Shown here piece by piece: positions 20,292-29,832 of a stretch of DNA of 64,000 bases; positions within the stretch are counted from its first letter, which is position 1; each line of letters opens with the position of its first letter. This DNA comes from Microbulbifer sediminum (GTDB lineage: Bacteria > Pseudomonadota > Gammaproteobacteria > Pseudomonadales > Cellvibrionaceae), in contig NZ_JAJSAP010000005.1 of the NCBI RefSeq assembly GCF_021729035.1, forward strand, positions 372,001 through 436,000. The letters run 5' to 3'. The position numbers were made by a program, and so were the translations under genes. The notes beneath the pieces were generated by a model, which was not told where the DNA came from, did not search any database, and worked only from the letters and a program-made list of their open reading frames with translations.

Positions 20292-21289
20292 CACGCCCCC
20301 TGTACCGGAAAGCGCGCCAGTGCCGCCAGCAGTTCCCGGCGGTGGTCACTGCCGACGCCGGGCTCGATCACCCGCCCCGGCAACCTCAGGCCATAGGCCA
20401 GCTGCTGGCGGTCGGCCTCCAGGGCCCAGTGACACAGGTTGCCCAGCCGGGTCTCCACATCGCGGCCGGCCAGCAGGTCCCAGTCCAGCCACAGGCGGCT
20501 GTCGATACCGGTTTCGTGGTCCTTGCTGTACAGGTCCCGGCCGGCGGCAAACTGCTTCCATGCCACCTGGCGCAGGGACTGGCCGGGCTGATAGGGACGC
20601 AGCCCGGCAAAGTCGTCGCCGCCGCGCCGCTTCTGCTCCGCCTCACCCTCTGCCAGTGCAACACCCAGTGGCAGTGGCCCGGCCGGTTGCGGCTGCGGGT
20701 AGACCAGGAACTCGATATCCAGGTCGATCCAGCTCCAGCAGCGGAACAGCCCCAGCGGAAAACGACTCTCGACCCGCAGCCGCGGAGCGCGCACCAGGCC
20801 GCGGCGCGCCACCGGGAGCGTAACCTCCACCTCGGTCTCCTCATCTGCCGCCAGTTGCACAACCACTGGCTCGGATTCCGGCCAGCCAATGGAGATGTGC
20901 TCGCCGCGACGCCGCTTGCCGCGAACGACTGCGATCCGCGCCGCGGCAAAATCACCGGCGAAGGCGGTCCCGGTGCCCAGCAGCCGGATCTCAAGGCCGG
21001 CAAGGTTGGCAAAGGTGTGCAGGGGCAGCACCACAAACAGGCTGACCAGCAGGAAAGTCAGCGCGAAAACCAGGTTGTTCTCGTAATTGGTCGCCAGCAG
21101 CCACAGCAACGCGATCACCAGCAGGAAAGCCAGGCCCGCACGGGTGGGAAGGATAAACAGCCGGCGGTGGTCCAGGGTGGCTTCAGGTGCCGCTGGCGCG
21201 CGCCGGTCCAGCCAATCGGACATCAGCAGTCGCCAGTGCCGGCGCCAGGAACCGGCACCATCATCGTGCGCCTTGCGGGTAATTGCCAT
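20291..21289 (-). CDS. DUF58-domain protein of the MoxR/TgpA cluster
   Basis: A 332-residue protein with two close membrane helices (about 48-85: LAFLLVIALLWLLATNY and NLVFALTFLLVSLFVVL) and a C-terminal DUF58 domain, a VWA-like fold, with GDDFAGLRPYQPGQSLRQVAWKQFA as the family signature (about 220-245). It lies between moxR and tgpA with a 5-base gap on one side and a 1-base overlap on the other, the usual three-gene order. The role is probably as the MoxR partner; inferred from the conserved cluster. Confidence 0.9.
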   Translation of the reverse strand: MAITRKAHDDGAGSWRRHWRLLMSDWLDRRAPAAPEATLDHRRLFILPTRAGLAFLLVIALLWLLATNYENNLVFALTFLLVSLFVVLPLHTFANLAGLEIRLLGTGTAFAGDFAAARIAVVRGKRRRGEHISIGWPESEPVVVQLAADEETEVEVTLPVARRGLVRAPRLRVESRFPLGLFRCWSWIDLDIEFLVYPQPQPAGPLPLGVALAEGEAEQKRRGGDDFAGLRPYQPGQSLRQVAWKQFAAGRDLYSKDHETGIDSRLWLDWDLLAGRDVETRLGNLCHWALEADRQQLAYGLRLPGRVIEPGVGSDHRRELLAALARFPVQGA

Positions 21290-21294
21290 TGAAG

Positions 21295-22206
21295 TCAGGC
21301 CGCGATGACGTCGACCTGGCGAATCAGACGCTCCACCAGCTGCGCGCCATCGCCGCTCTCACTCTGCAAGCGATGGCCCGCCACCGCTGGCAATACCGCC
21401 TGGATATCTTCCGGCAGTACATGTCCGCGACCGTGGATCAATGCCCAGGCGCGTGCCGCATGCAGCAGGGCCAGTGCGCCGCGCGGCGAGAGGCCCACCG
21501 GGCAGTCCTGGCTCTGGCGTGTGTGTAGCACCAGTCGCTCAAGGTAATCGAGCAGGCTGCTCGATGCCTTGACCTGCCCCACCAGCCCCTGTAGCTGAGC
21601 CAACCCGGCCCGGTCCAGCCGCGGCCGCAACTTGCGCAACTGCTCGCGCGGGTCCACGCCCTGGAACAGGGCCCGTTCCGCTTCGCGCGTCGGGTAGCCC
21701 AGGCTGATTCGCATCAGGAAGCGGTCCAGCTGGGATTCCGGCAGGGTGAAAGTGCCGGACTGGTGCAGGGGGTTCTGGGTGGCGATGACAAAAAAGGGCT
21801 GGGGCAGCGGGCGGGTCTCGCCGTCGACACTCACCTGGCGCTCCTCCATCGCTTCCAGCAGCGCGCTCTGGGTCTTGGGCGAGGCACGGTTGATCTCGTC
21901 GGCCAGTAGTAGCTGGCTGAACACCGGCCCCTCATGGAAGCGGAAGTTGCCGCTATCCCGCTCGAAAATGGAAACGCCAACAATATCCGCAGGCAGCATG
22001 TCGCTGGTGAACTGCACCCGCTTGTAGGACAGTCCCAGCACCTGGGCCAGGGCGTGCGCCAGGGTGGTCTTGCCCATGCCGGGCAGGTCCTCAATCAGCA
22101 GGTGCCCGCGGGAGAGCAGGCAGGCCAGGGCCAGCTTTACCTGGTGGTCCTTGCCCAGTAACACCTTGCCGATATCGGCGACAACTGCGGAAATGATCTT
22201 TTGCAC
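21295..22206 (-). CDS. MoxR-family AAA+ ATPase
   Basis: A 303-residue AAA+ ATPase of the MoxR group, which act as chaperones for VWA-like partner proteins. Walker A is LPGMGKTTLAHA (about 42-53), Walker B LLADEINRA (about 105-113), sensor 1 FVIATQNP, and a lid domain follows. The start is a GTG with no strong ribosome binding site nearby. First gene of the MoxR-DUF58-TgpA set. Confidence 0.92.
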   Translation of the reverse strand: MQKIISAVVADIGKVLLGKDHQVKLALACLLSRGHLLIEDLPGMGKTTLAHALAQVLGLSYKRVQFTSDMLPADIVGVSIFERDSGNFRFHEGPVFSQLLLADEINRASPKTQSALLEAMEERQVSVDGETRPLPQPFFVIATQNPLHQSGTFTLPESQLDRFLMRISLGYPTREAERALFQGVDPREQLRKLRPRLDRAGLAQLQGLVGQVKASSSLLDYLERLVLHTRQSQDCPVGLSPRGALALLHAARAWALIHGRGHVLPEDIQAVLPAVAGHRLQSESGDGAQLVERLIRQVDVIAA

Positions 22207-22389
22207 GGCTAATCCATTACTGCTCGGTTCTTTTACATGTGGCGGGTATCCCCGCCGATCCCGCCAACCACTTTAAAGCGCGGGGCACAGGACTTTCGAT
22301 GGCAACAACCTGTAATGATAGGTCGTTGTATCCCCTGCTCTGCGCGGGAAATCACAAATGGCGCCGCGGCCCTCTCGCTGCGGCAGTGC

Positions 22390-23574
22390 TCACCCCAGGG
22401 TTGCCAGGCCGCGGGCCAGGTCCCGCTGCAGGTCGTCGACATTCTCCAGGCCCACCGAGACCCGGATCAGGTTCTCGGTAATACCGGCCCGCGCCTTGTC
22501 CTCCTCGCTCAGGCGGCCGTGGGTCGTGGTCGCGGGGTGCACAATAGTGCTTTTGGCGTCACCCAGGTTGGCGGTGACAGAGAAAATCCGGCAGGCGTCG
22601 ATCACCTTCCAGGCCTCCTCCCGCCCGCCGCGTACGCGGAAGCTCAGCACACCGCCAAAGGTGCGCTGCTGGCTCGCTGCCAGCAGGTGACCCGGGTGCT
22701 TGGGCAAGCCGGTGTAGTTCACCTTCTCCACCGCGTCCTGCTCGTCCAGCCACCAGGCCAGCGCCAGTGCATTATTCGAGTGGGCCTGCATGCGCAGGCT
22801 GAGGGTTTCCAGGCCTTTCAGGAATACCCAGGCGTTGAACGGGCTCATGCTGGGCCCGGCGGTGCGCAGGAAGATCACCAGTTCATCCATTACTTCCTTG
22901 CGGCCCACGGCAACGCCGCCGACGCAGCGGCCCTGCCCGTCCAGGTACTTGGTGGCGGAGTGCACCACAATATCCGCACCCAGCTCCAGCGGGCGCTGCA
23001 GGGCCGGGGTACAGAAACAGTTATCCACCACCAGCTGGGCACCGGCACTGTGGGCCAGCTCCGCCAGCTCACGGATATCCGCCACCTCGCACAGGGGGTT
23101 GGACGGCGTCTCCATAAACAGCAGCTTCGTATCGCCGTCGAGCGCCTCGCGCCAGGCCTGCATATCGGTGAGATCGACGAACGCCACGCGCACGCCGAAT
23201 TTTTCCATGTAGCGGGTGAACAGCGCCGTGGTGGTGCCGAATACACTGCGCGAGCAGATCACCTTGTCACCGCTTTTCAGCAGTGCCATACACAGGCTCA
23301 GGATCGCAGCCATGCCACTGGAAGTGGCCACCGCAGCTTCACCGCCCTCGAGCGCGGCGATACGTTCCTCGAACATACGCACGGTGGGATTGGTATAGCG
23401 CGAATAGACGTTGCCGGGGGATTCACCGGAAAAACGCGCGGCGGCCTCGGCCGCGGAGGGAAAAACATAACTGGAGGTGAGGAACATGGCCTCGGAGTGC
23501 TCGCCCTCCGGTGAGCGTACCTGGCCGGCGCGCACCGCCAGGGTCTCCAGGGAGTAATCGTCGTCTTCGAACAT
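22390..23574 (-). CDS. metZ: O-succinylhomoserine sulfhydrylase
   Basis: A 394-residue PLP enzyme of the Cys/Met metabolism family that makes homocysteine directly from O-succinylhomoserine and sulfide. The PLP lysine is Lys209 in HSATKYLDGQGR; YSRYTNPTV and METPSNP are family signatures. The GQGR after the lysine and the position downstream of purF match pseudomonad metZ rather than metB. It is the last gene of the long conserved minus-strand block, 186 bases after purF, and may have its own promoter. Confidence 0.92.
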   Translation of the reverse strand: MFEDDDYSLETLAVRAGQVRSPEGEHSEAMFLTSSYVFPSAAEAAARFSGESPGNVYSRYTNPTVRMFEERIAALEGGEAAVATSSGMAAILSLCMALLKSGDKVICSRSVFGTTTALFTRYMEKFGVRVAFVDLTDMQAWREALDGDTKLLFMETPSNPLCEVADIRELAELAHSAGAQLVVDNCFCTPALQRPLELGADIVVHSATKYLDGQGRCVGGVAVGRKEVMDELVIFLRTAGPSMSPFNAWVFLKGLETLSLRMQAHSNNALALAWWLDEQDAVEKVNYTGLPKHPGHLLAASQQRTFGGVLSFRVRGGREEAWKVIDACRIFSVTANLGDAKSTIVHPATTTHGRLSEEDKARAGITENLIRVSVGLENVDDLQRDLARGLATLG

Positions 23575-23760
23575 ACACCGTCCCGGGTTGGTATTTTTCT
23601 GGGCCGGTTATGTTAACTGAATTGGCAGCAAAATGCGGAGCTCGCATGCTTTGCCGGGGAAATGCAGGGGACTGGTGGCGGAGCCGCGGCCCGCCGGGGG
23701 AGCGGGCCGACGCCCGCGCCGGGATCAGGGGTCGGGCCGCCAGGAGCGCGGCCGGCTGGC

Positions 23761-25248
23761 TCAGATCGAGCTCTGGTTACCCTTCTCGTTCTTGGCCTCG
23801 TCGTTCCGGGCTGCGTGCAGCTGCTCCAGGTAATCGTCGTCAACATCGCCGGTGATGTAATTGCCGTTAAACACCGAGCAGTCAAACTCGTCGATCTTGT
23901 CGTTACCCTCGGCAGAGCACTCCACCAGGTCCTCGAGATCCTGGTAGATCAGCCAGTCTGCGCCGATTTCCTTGCAGATTTCCTCGGTGGTGCGACCGTG
24001 GGCCACCAGCTCCTGCGCCGAGGGCATGTCGATACCGTACACGTTGGGGTACTTCACCGCCGGCGCTGCAGAGGCAAAATAAACCTTGGCCGCACCCGCC
24101 TCGCGCGCCATCTGGATAATCTGCTTGCAGGTGGTTCCGCGCACGATGGAATCATCCACCAGCAGCACATTTTTGCCGCGGAATTCCAGCTCGATGGCAT
24201 TGAGCTTCTGGCGCACGGACTTCTTGCGCTGCTTCTGGCCAGGCATGATGAAGGTACGGCCGATATAGCGGTTTTTCACCATACCTTCGCGGAACTTCAC
24301 CCCCAGCCGATGCGCCACGGTCTGTCCGGCAGTGCGGGCGGAATCCGGGATCGGGATCACCACGTCGATATCATGGTCCGGACGCTGGCGCAGAATCTTC
24401 TCCGCCAGGTGCTCACCCTGGCGCAGGCGTGCCTTGTGTACGGACACCCCATCCATGATGGAATCGGGACGGGCGAAGTAAACATGCTCGAAAATGCACG
24501 GGTTGAGCGAGGTGTTCTCGGCACAGATCTCCGAGTGCACGGTGCCGTCCAGCTCAATGTAGATGGCTTCGCCCGGGGCCACATCCCGTACCAGGGTATA
24601 ACCGCCCACATCCAGTGCCACAGACTCGGAAGCCACCATATATTCGGTGCCCTTGTCGGTCTCGCGCTTGCCGTAAACCAGCGGGCGGATGCCATGGGGG
24701 TCACGGAACGCCACAATGCCATAACCAACAATCATGGCCACACAGGCATAGCCACCGCGCACGCGCTTGTTGACCGCCCGCATGGCCGTGAAGATGTCCT
24801 CGGCCTTGGGCTTCAGCTTGTGCAGCTTGTACAGCTCGTGGGCGAACACGTTGAGCAACACTTCGGAGTCGGAATCGGTATTGATGTGGCGCAGGTCCTG
24901 CAGGTAGATCTCTTCAACCACCTCGCGCACATTGGTGAGGTTGCCATTGTGGGCCATGGCGATGCCGTACGGAGAGTTGACATAGAAGGGCTGGGCCAGG
25001 GCCGGGCCGGAGCTGCCAGCGGTGGGATAGCGCACGTGACCGATACCAAAGTTACCGGTGAGTCGCTGCATATGGCGCGCGCGGAACACATCCCGGACCA
25101 GGCCGTTGGCCTTCTGCTGGTTCAGGCGGTCCCTGTCACAGGTCATGATGCCGGCGGCGTCCTGCCCGCGATGCTGCAACAGGGTGAGTGCATCGTACAA
25201 CTGCAGGTTGACGTCACTCTTACCGACGATACCGACAATACCACACAT
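23761..25248 (-). CDS. purF: Amidophosphoribosyltransferase
   Basis: First committed enzyme of purine synthesis: PRPP plus glutamine gives phosphoribosylamine. 495 residues. It starts MCGIVGIVG; Cys2 becomes the N-terminal nucleophile after Met removal, so the ATG at 25248 is right and an in-frame start 24 bases upstream is wrong. The glutaminase domain (1-235, with RYPTAGSS) is followed by the PRPP domain with [13 protein letters not shown]. It follows cvpA by 45 bases, the standard cvpA-purF pair. Confidence 0.97.
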   Translation of the reverse strand: MCGIVGIVGKSDVNLQLYDALTLLQHRGQDAAGIMTCDRDRLNQQKANGLVRDVFRARHMQRLTGNFGIGHVRYPTAGSSGPALAQPFYVNSPYGIAMAHNGNLTNVREVVEEIYLQDLRHINTDSDSEVLLNVFAHELYKLHKLKPKAEDIFTAMRAVNKRVRGGYACVAMIVGYGIVAFRDPHGIRPLVYGKRETDKGTEYMVASESVALDVGGYTLVRDVAPGEAIYIELDGTVHSEICAENTSLNPCIFEHVYFARPDSIMDGVSVHKARLRQGEHLAEKILRQRPDHDIDVVIPIPDSARTAGQTVAHRLGVKFREGMVKNRYIGRTFIMPGQKQRKKSVRQKLNAIELEFRGKNVLLVDDSIVRGTTCKQIIQMAREAGAAKVYFASAAPAVKYPNVYGIDMPSAQELVAHGRTTEEICKEIGADWLIYQDLEDLVECSAEGNDKIDEFDCSVFNGNYITGDVDDDYLEQLHAARNDEAKNEKGNQSSI

Positions 25249-25293
25249 AGTCTTAGCCCTACTGGTCGTCATGGGGGCGGCAGCGCCGCCCGG

Positions 25294-25785
25294 TTAAAAC
25301 AATTTTACAAAAAAGCCCTGGACCGCCTCGGCGGTATGCCGCGCATGCCCCTCGAATGCAAGAAAATGGGGAATCAGTGCCGACTCCTGCCACCAGGGAT
25401 CCCCTTCCACCGGGATCAGCGCCGGCGCCATGATAAGCAGTGCCAGCACAATAATGCTGCCCCGCAACAGCCCGAACACCATGCCCAGCGTGCGGTCCGT
25501 TCCCGACAGGCCGGTGGCCTCGACAAAGGCCGACAGGGTCATATTCAGGCCGGCACCCGCCAGCAACGTAAACAGGAAAAGGATGGCAAAGGCGGCGATG
25601 GCCCGCAGGGAGGGGGTATCCACCATTGAAAGCAACGGGGCCAGTTCATCGCGGAACATCATCGCGATCACAAAGGCGGCTACCCAGGTAAGCAGGGAGA
25701 GGATTTCACGTACAAAACCCCGGCTCAGACCAATCAGCGTGGATATGGCCACGATTGCCAGGATGGTCCAGTCAGCCCAATTCAT
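25294..25785 (-). CDS. cvpA: CvpA-family inner-membrane protein
   Basis: A 163-residue protein with four hydrophobic helices, the first beginning NWADWTILAIVAISTLIG and the second in EILSLLTWVAAFVIAMMF; GTDRTLGMVFGLLRG is the family's conserved core. CvpA is needed for colicin V export and bile resistance in enterics; the general role is unclear. Adjacent to purF as in most gammaproteobacteria. Confidence 0.93.
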   Translation of the reverse strand: MNWADWTILAIVAISTLIGLSRGFVREILSLLTWVAAFVIAMMFRDELAPLLSMVDTPSLRAIAAFAILFLFTLLAGAGLNMTLSAFVEATGLSGTDRTLGMVFGLLRGSIIVLALLIMAPALIPVEGDPWWQESALIPHFLAFEGHARHTAEAVQGFFVKLF

Positions 25786-25947
25786 TCAACCTACCTGCCT
25801 CGGCAGCTGCCGCGAGAAGCGCGCATTCTAACTTACCGGACCGGGCGCGTGAAGCTGTTCGCAAAAGCACCATTGATTAGGAGCGGCAACCCAATGTTTC
25901 CGCTATTCGGCAACAGGAACTCACAAAACTGACCGTAAAGTCCGGCA

Positions 25948-26589
25948 TCAGGCCTTGAAGCGCAGCACCAGGGTCTGCACCTCCAGCAACTTGTCGAGCT
26001 CCCGCTTGACCACCGCGGCGTCGGCCTTGCTGGTCTTGGGACCGACGAAAACGCGGGTGTAGCGCCCCTTATCGGTGCGCACATCCCGGGTGAACGCCTT
26101 GTAGCCCTCATCCAGCAGCCGATCACGGAGGGCTTCGGCACGGTCACCACGACTGTATGAGGCCACCTGCACCACCCAGGCCACAGGCAGGCCGCTGGCA
26201 TCCAGGACCGGCGCATCGGTGGCGTTTGCGGGTGCAGACGGCTGGTCGGCTTCCTCAGCGCTGGCGGACGCGCCCCCTGCGGGCGCCGCCTGCGGTTCCT
26301 CCGGCGCTTCTTCCGGCCCACTAACCAGGGCCGGCTGGAAAGCATCGTCGGGATGCGGTGCCGGCGCCGCATCGGCCACAGGCTCGGGCTCGGCGATCTC
26401 GATCGGCTGGATATCCGGTGCGGGTGGAATCTGGCTGGTGGCATCGATATAGCGTTTCCCCTCGCGGTCAAACAGGGACGGGAGGAATATCACCGCGAGC
26501 GCGGTCAATACCAGCGCTCCCACGATACGCTGCTTGAAGCCATCATCCAGGCGCCCCCGCTTGCCCGGGGCGCGATCACGACTCGCCAT
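25948..26589 (-). CDS. SPOR-domain protein (DedD-like)
   Basis: A 213-residue bitopic inner-membrane protein. A short basic cytoplasmic tail, a membrane helix (about 20-37, IVGALVLTALAVIFLPSLF), a Pro/Ala/Glu-rich linker and a C-terminal SPOR domain (about 135-213, WVVQVASYSRGDRAEALRD…YTRVFVGP) match DedD, which binds denuded glycan at the septum and helps division. Two in-frame ATGs nine bases apart are possible; I prefer the downstream one because AAGAG lies 9 bases before it. The 5' end overlaps folC by 14 bases. Confidence 0.9.
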   Translation of the reverse strand: MASRDRAPGKRGRLDDGFKQRIVGALVLTALAVIFLPSLFDREGKRYIDATSQIPPAPDIQPIEIAEPEPVADAAPAPHPDDAFQPALVSGPEEAPEEPQAAPAGGASASAEEADQPSAPANATDAPVLDASGLPVAWVVQVASYSRGDRAEALRDRLLDEGYKAFTRDVRTDKGRYTRVFVGPKTSKADAAVVKRELDKLLEVQTLVLRFKA

Positions 26590-27841
26590 CGATGTCATCT
26601 CTTACATGTTGTAAAACTTCTGCAACGGTAAAGAAAGAACCGAAGACAAGCAACCTGTCCCCGTCACCGGTCTCGCCGACCAACCGGTCGAGCGTCGCCA
26701 CCACCGCAGCACAGCCACTGTCCACCCGTGTGGCGGGTACCCCCGCCGCCTCCAGTCCCGCCAGCAATGCCTCGCAACCGGCCGCGCGTTCATTGCCCGG
26801 CAGCAGGGACGGAAACCACATGTCCACAACCTGAGCCAGCGGCGCGAACAGCCCCGCCAGGTCCTTGTCCGCCATGGCCGCCACCAGTGCCCGGGTCCGG
26901 CCCGGCACCGGGTGATCCGCCAGCCAGCGGGCCAGGTAGGCGGCCGCCGCGGGGTTGTGCCCCACGTCCAGCAACAGCTCCCTGCCCCGCCAGGCCAGTT
27001 GCTGGCAGCGCCCCGGCAACTGTAACCCTGCCAGTATCCCGGTAATCTCCCCATCCGCCACTGCCGGCATGGCATCCAGCACCAGCAGCGCTGCCAGCGC
27101 TGCGGCAATACTGGGGCGTGGCAGCGCGGTATCCGCCGGCAGGCGGATCTCCCGCCCGCCGAAGCGGAACCGGCCGTCGTCGAGGTGATACTCCGAACCC
27201 AGGAAATAGCCATCGGCCCCCATACTGCCGGCAGCCGAGACCACCGACAGCGGCGGCTCCGGGTCGGCACAGACGAACGGGGCCCCGGGGCGCAGGATCC
27301 CGGCCTTTTCACGACCGATTACCTCCCGGTCACTGCCGAGCCAGGCCTCATGGTCCACCGCCACGCTGGTAATGATGGCCAGGTCCGCATCCACCAGGTT
27401 GACCGCATCCAGGCGGCCACCCAGCCCTACCTCCAGCAGGGCATAGTCAATACCGGCACGCTGGAACAGCCACAGGGCAGCCAGGGTGGTGAATTCGAAG
27501 TAAGTCAGGCTGGTACCGTCCCGGGCCGCCTCCACCTGCTCGAAAGCCTCTACCAGCTCCGCATCGGTGGCCTCGCGGCCGTCGATACGCACCCGCTCGT
27601 TGAATCGCAGCAGGTGCGGCGAGCTGTAAGCCCCGGTCCGCTGCCCGCCGGCGCGCAGCAGCGCCTCCAGGGTGGCCACGCAGGAACCCTTGCCATTGGT
27701 GCCGGCCACCGAGATCACCCGCGGGGCGGGCTTTTCCACTCCAAGTTCGCGGGCCACTGCTGCCACACGGGTCAGGCCCAGTTCAATTTCCGTCGGGTGC
27801 AGCCTTTCCAGCCGCTCGAGCCAGGCTTGCAGTTCACTCAT
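26576..27841 (-). CDS. folC: Folylpolyglutamate/dihydrofolate synthase
   Basis: Bifunctional cytosolic ligase: adds glutamate to dihydropteroate and extends folate tails. 421 residues, normal length. P-loop SVAGTNGKGSCVATLE (about 45-60), the signature SSPHLLRFNERVRI, the second nucleotide-site region ITSVAVDHEAWLG, and DVGHNPAAAAYLA in the C-terminal domain. It lies between accD and the SPOR gene, as in Pseudomonas, and its end overlaps the SPOR gene. Confidence 0.95.
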   Translation of the reverse strand: MSELQAWLERLERLHPTEIELGLTRVAAVARELGVEKPAPRVISVAGTNGKGSCVATLEALLRAGGQRTGAYSSPHLLRFNERVRIDGREATDAELVEAFEQVEAARDGTSLTYFEFTTLAALWLFQRAGIDYALLEVGLGGRLDAVNLVDADLAIITSVAVDHEAWLGSDREVIGREKAGILRPGAPFVCADPEPPLSVVSAAGSMGADGYFLGSEYHLDDGRFRFGGREIRLPADTALPRPSIAAALAALLVLDAMPAVADGEITGILAGLQLPGRCQQLAWRGRELLLDVGHNPAAAAYLARWLADHPVPGRTRALVAAMADKDLAGLFAPLAQVVDMWFPSLLPGNERAAGCEALLAGLEAAGVPATRVDSGCAAVVATLDRLVGETGDGDRLLVFGSFFTVAEVLQHVRDDIDGES

Positions 27842-27949
27842 GGAAAACCCCGTATCGATAGTGCGGGCACCAGTATGCCGCCAGACCGGCGCCGGTAACA
27901 GGGGAAAAGGGGAAGCGGGCGCGCCGGCCGGTGCGCCCGCGGATGTGGC

Positions 27950-28804
27950 TCAGGCGCCGGACAGCTTGCCCAGCAACCGCGCGAGCGTGGTGCGCATCTC
28001 GGTGCGGGGAATAATCATGTCGATAGCGCCGTGGTCGAGCAGGAATTCGGCCCGCTGGAAGCCCTTCGGCAGCTTCTGGCGAATGGTCTGCTCGATGATA
28101 TTCGGCCCCGCAAAACCGGCGCGCGCGCCCGGCTCGGCGGCATTGATATCCCCCAGTAGCGCCAGGGACGCGGACACACCACCATACACTGGGTCGGTCA
28201 TGACCGAGATATAGGGCACACCGGCCATTTTCATCTTCTCCAGCACCGCGGAGGTCTTGGCCATCTGCATGAGGGAAATCAGGGCCTCCTGCATGCGGGC
28301 GCCGCCGGTAGCAGAGAAGCAGACCAGCGGGATACGCTCTTCCAGGGCCAGCTGGGCAGCACGGGTAAAGCGCTCACCCACCACATAACCCATGGAACCG
28401 CCGTGGAAAGCAAATTCAAACGCCACCGCCACCAGCGGCTTGCCCTCCAGGGTGCCACGCATGGCGATCAGGGCGTCCTTTTCGCCGGTATTCTTCTGGG
28501 CCTGGGTCAGGCGATCCTTGTACTTCTTTACGTCCTTGAACTTCAGGCGATCCACCGGCACCACGTCGGTCGCCAGCTCCTCACGCCCCTCCTCATCGAG
28601 GAAAATGTCCAGCCGGCGGCGCGCACCAATTCGCATATGGTGGTCGCACTTGGGACAGACATCCAGGTTACGTTCGAGCTCCGGCCGGTAGAGCATGGCG
28701 TCGCACTTGACGCACTTCTTCCACACTCCCTCCGGGACTTTGCTGGCGCCGGGACGGCGCTCGGTGCGGATGACCGCGGGAACGATTTTTTCTAACCAGC
28801 TCAT
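27950..28804 (-). CDS. accD: Acetyl-CoA carboxylase carboxyltransferase subunit beta
   Basis: 284 residues. Forms the carboxyltransferase with AccA and makes malonyl-CoA for fatty acid synthesis. The N-terminal zinc ribbon has Cys31, Cys34, Cys50 and Cys53. The crotonase-like body contains [12 protein letters not shown] and [12 protein letters not shown]. Start ATG fits the family N-terminus MSWLEKI. It lies between trpA and folC, the usual gammaproteobacterial place. Confidence 0.97.
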   Translation of the reverse strand: MSWLEKIVPAVIRTERRPGASKVPEGVWKKCVKCDAMLYRPELERNLDVCPKCDHHMRIGARRRLDIFLDEEGREELATDVVPVDRLKFKDVKKYKDRLTQAQKNTGEKDALIAMRGTLEGKPLVAVAFEFAFHGGSMGYVVGERFTRAAQLALEERIPLVCFSATGGARMQEALISLMQMAKTSAVLEKMKMAGVPYISVMTDPVYGGVSASLALLGDINAAEPGARAGFAGPNIIEQTIRQKLPKGFQRAEFLLDHGAIDMIIPRTEMRTTLARLLGKLSGA

Positions 28805-28956
28805 TTTGTTTCCAAATCCCGATGCTTCTGAGGGCCAAGTCCTGTCCTTGGCCGGTGGCTTTGAGGACGAGAATTAAAACACTAACACCATTTCCGGGTG
28901 CAGCCAGTTCAGCCGCCCACAGGGGCTTTCTGGCCAGCCGGTCACAACCGTGGGGA

Positions 28957-29766
28957 TCAGGCGTCCAACGCCCCGCGAATCTCCCCCACCAGCTGCGCCA
29001 CGGCGTCGCGCGCGGCAGTGCCATCGGCGGCCTCACCGATCGCCGAGACCAGCACACTCCCCACTACCGCGCCATCGCCGGCCTCGCTGACCGCCCGGGC
29101 GGAGGCGCCGTCGCGGATACCGAAACCCACACACAGCGGCAGCTCGGTGAAACCACGGATATGTTCCAGGTTCGTGCGCACCGCCTCCGGGTCCAGGTTG
29201 CCCGCCCCGGTGACCCCTTTCAGTGACACATAGTAAATAAAACCGCTGGCCAGCCCTGTGATCGCGCGGATCCGCTCGTCGCTGGTGGTGGGGGTTAGCA
29301 GGAAGATATTGCGCAGGTTGCGCTCACTGAGTAACCCGTTCAGTTGTCCCGCCTCTTCCGCCGGCAGGTCTACTGTCAGCGCACCATCGACACCGGCTTC
29401 CAGGGCAGCGTCGGCAAACTGCTCGGCCCCCATCTTCTCGATCGGGTTGGCATAGCCCATCAGGATCACCGGCGTCTGGCCGTCCTCGCGCCGGAATTCC
29501 CGCACCATCTCCAGGCACTTGCGCAGGGACGTTTTGTGCTCCAGGGCGCGCTCGTGGCCGCGCTGGATCGCCGGCCCCTCGGCCATGGGGTCCGAGAAAG
29601 GCACGCCCAGCTCGATCAGGTCCGCCCCGGATGTCACCAGCTGGTGCATCAGTGGCACGGTGTTTTCCGGGCCGCCGTCCCCTGCCACCAGGTAGGTCAC
29701 CAGTGCCTTACGGCCCTCTTCCCGCAGGCGGGCAAAACGGCGGTCGATTCGGTTGTCTTGTGTCAC
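28957..29766 (-). CDS. trpA: Tryptophan synthase alpha subunit
   Basis: 269 residues; cleaves indole-3-glycerol phosphate and passes indole to TrpB. The TIM barrel shows the catalytic Glu in DLIELGVPFSDP and the Asp in ALTVDLPAEEA, with the phosphate loop at VGFGIRDG. I start at the GTG at 29766 with AGGA nine bases upstream, giving the usual length; the frame runs 39 bases further. It follows trpB by 66 bases. Confidence 0.96.
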   Translation of the reverse strand: MTQDNRIDRRFARLREEGRKALVTYLVAGDGGPENTVPLMHQLVTSGADLIELGVPFSDPMAEGPAIQRGHERALEHKTSLRKCLEMVREFRREDGQTPVILMGYANPIEKMGAEQFADAALEAGVDGALTVDLPAEEAGQLNGLLSERNLRNIFLLTPTTSDERIRAITGLASGFIYYVSLKGVTGAGNLDPEAVRTNLEHIRGFTELPLCVGFGIRDGASARAVSEAGDGAVVGSVLVSAIGEAADGTAARDAVAQLVGEIRGALDA

Positions 29767-29832
29767 TCGCTCAATTCCTGTTGATCCGCGCCCTCGCGGC
29801 GCCACTTCTGCAATTCTGTGCTGGCCCGTCGC

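Noticed and set aside
23575-23760. GC-rich stretch with a CGGCCCG/CGGGCCG hairpin between metZ and purF
   Set aside because: No T-run and no coding sequence; could be a spacer hairpin, but terminator function is not supported.
23662-25629. A 655-codon plus-strand frame opposite purF
   Set aside because: Antisense shadow; no signal, domain or ribosome binding site.
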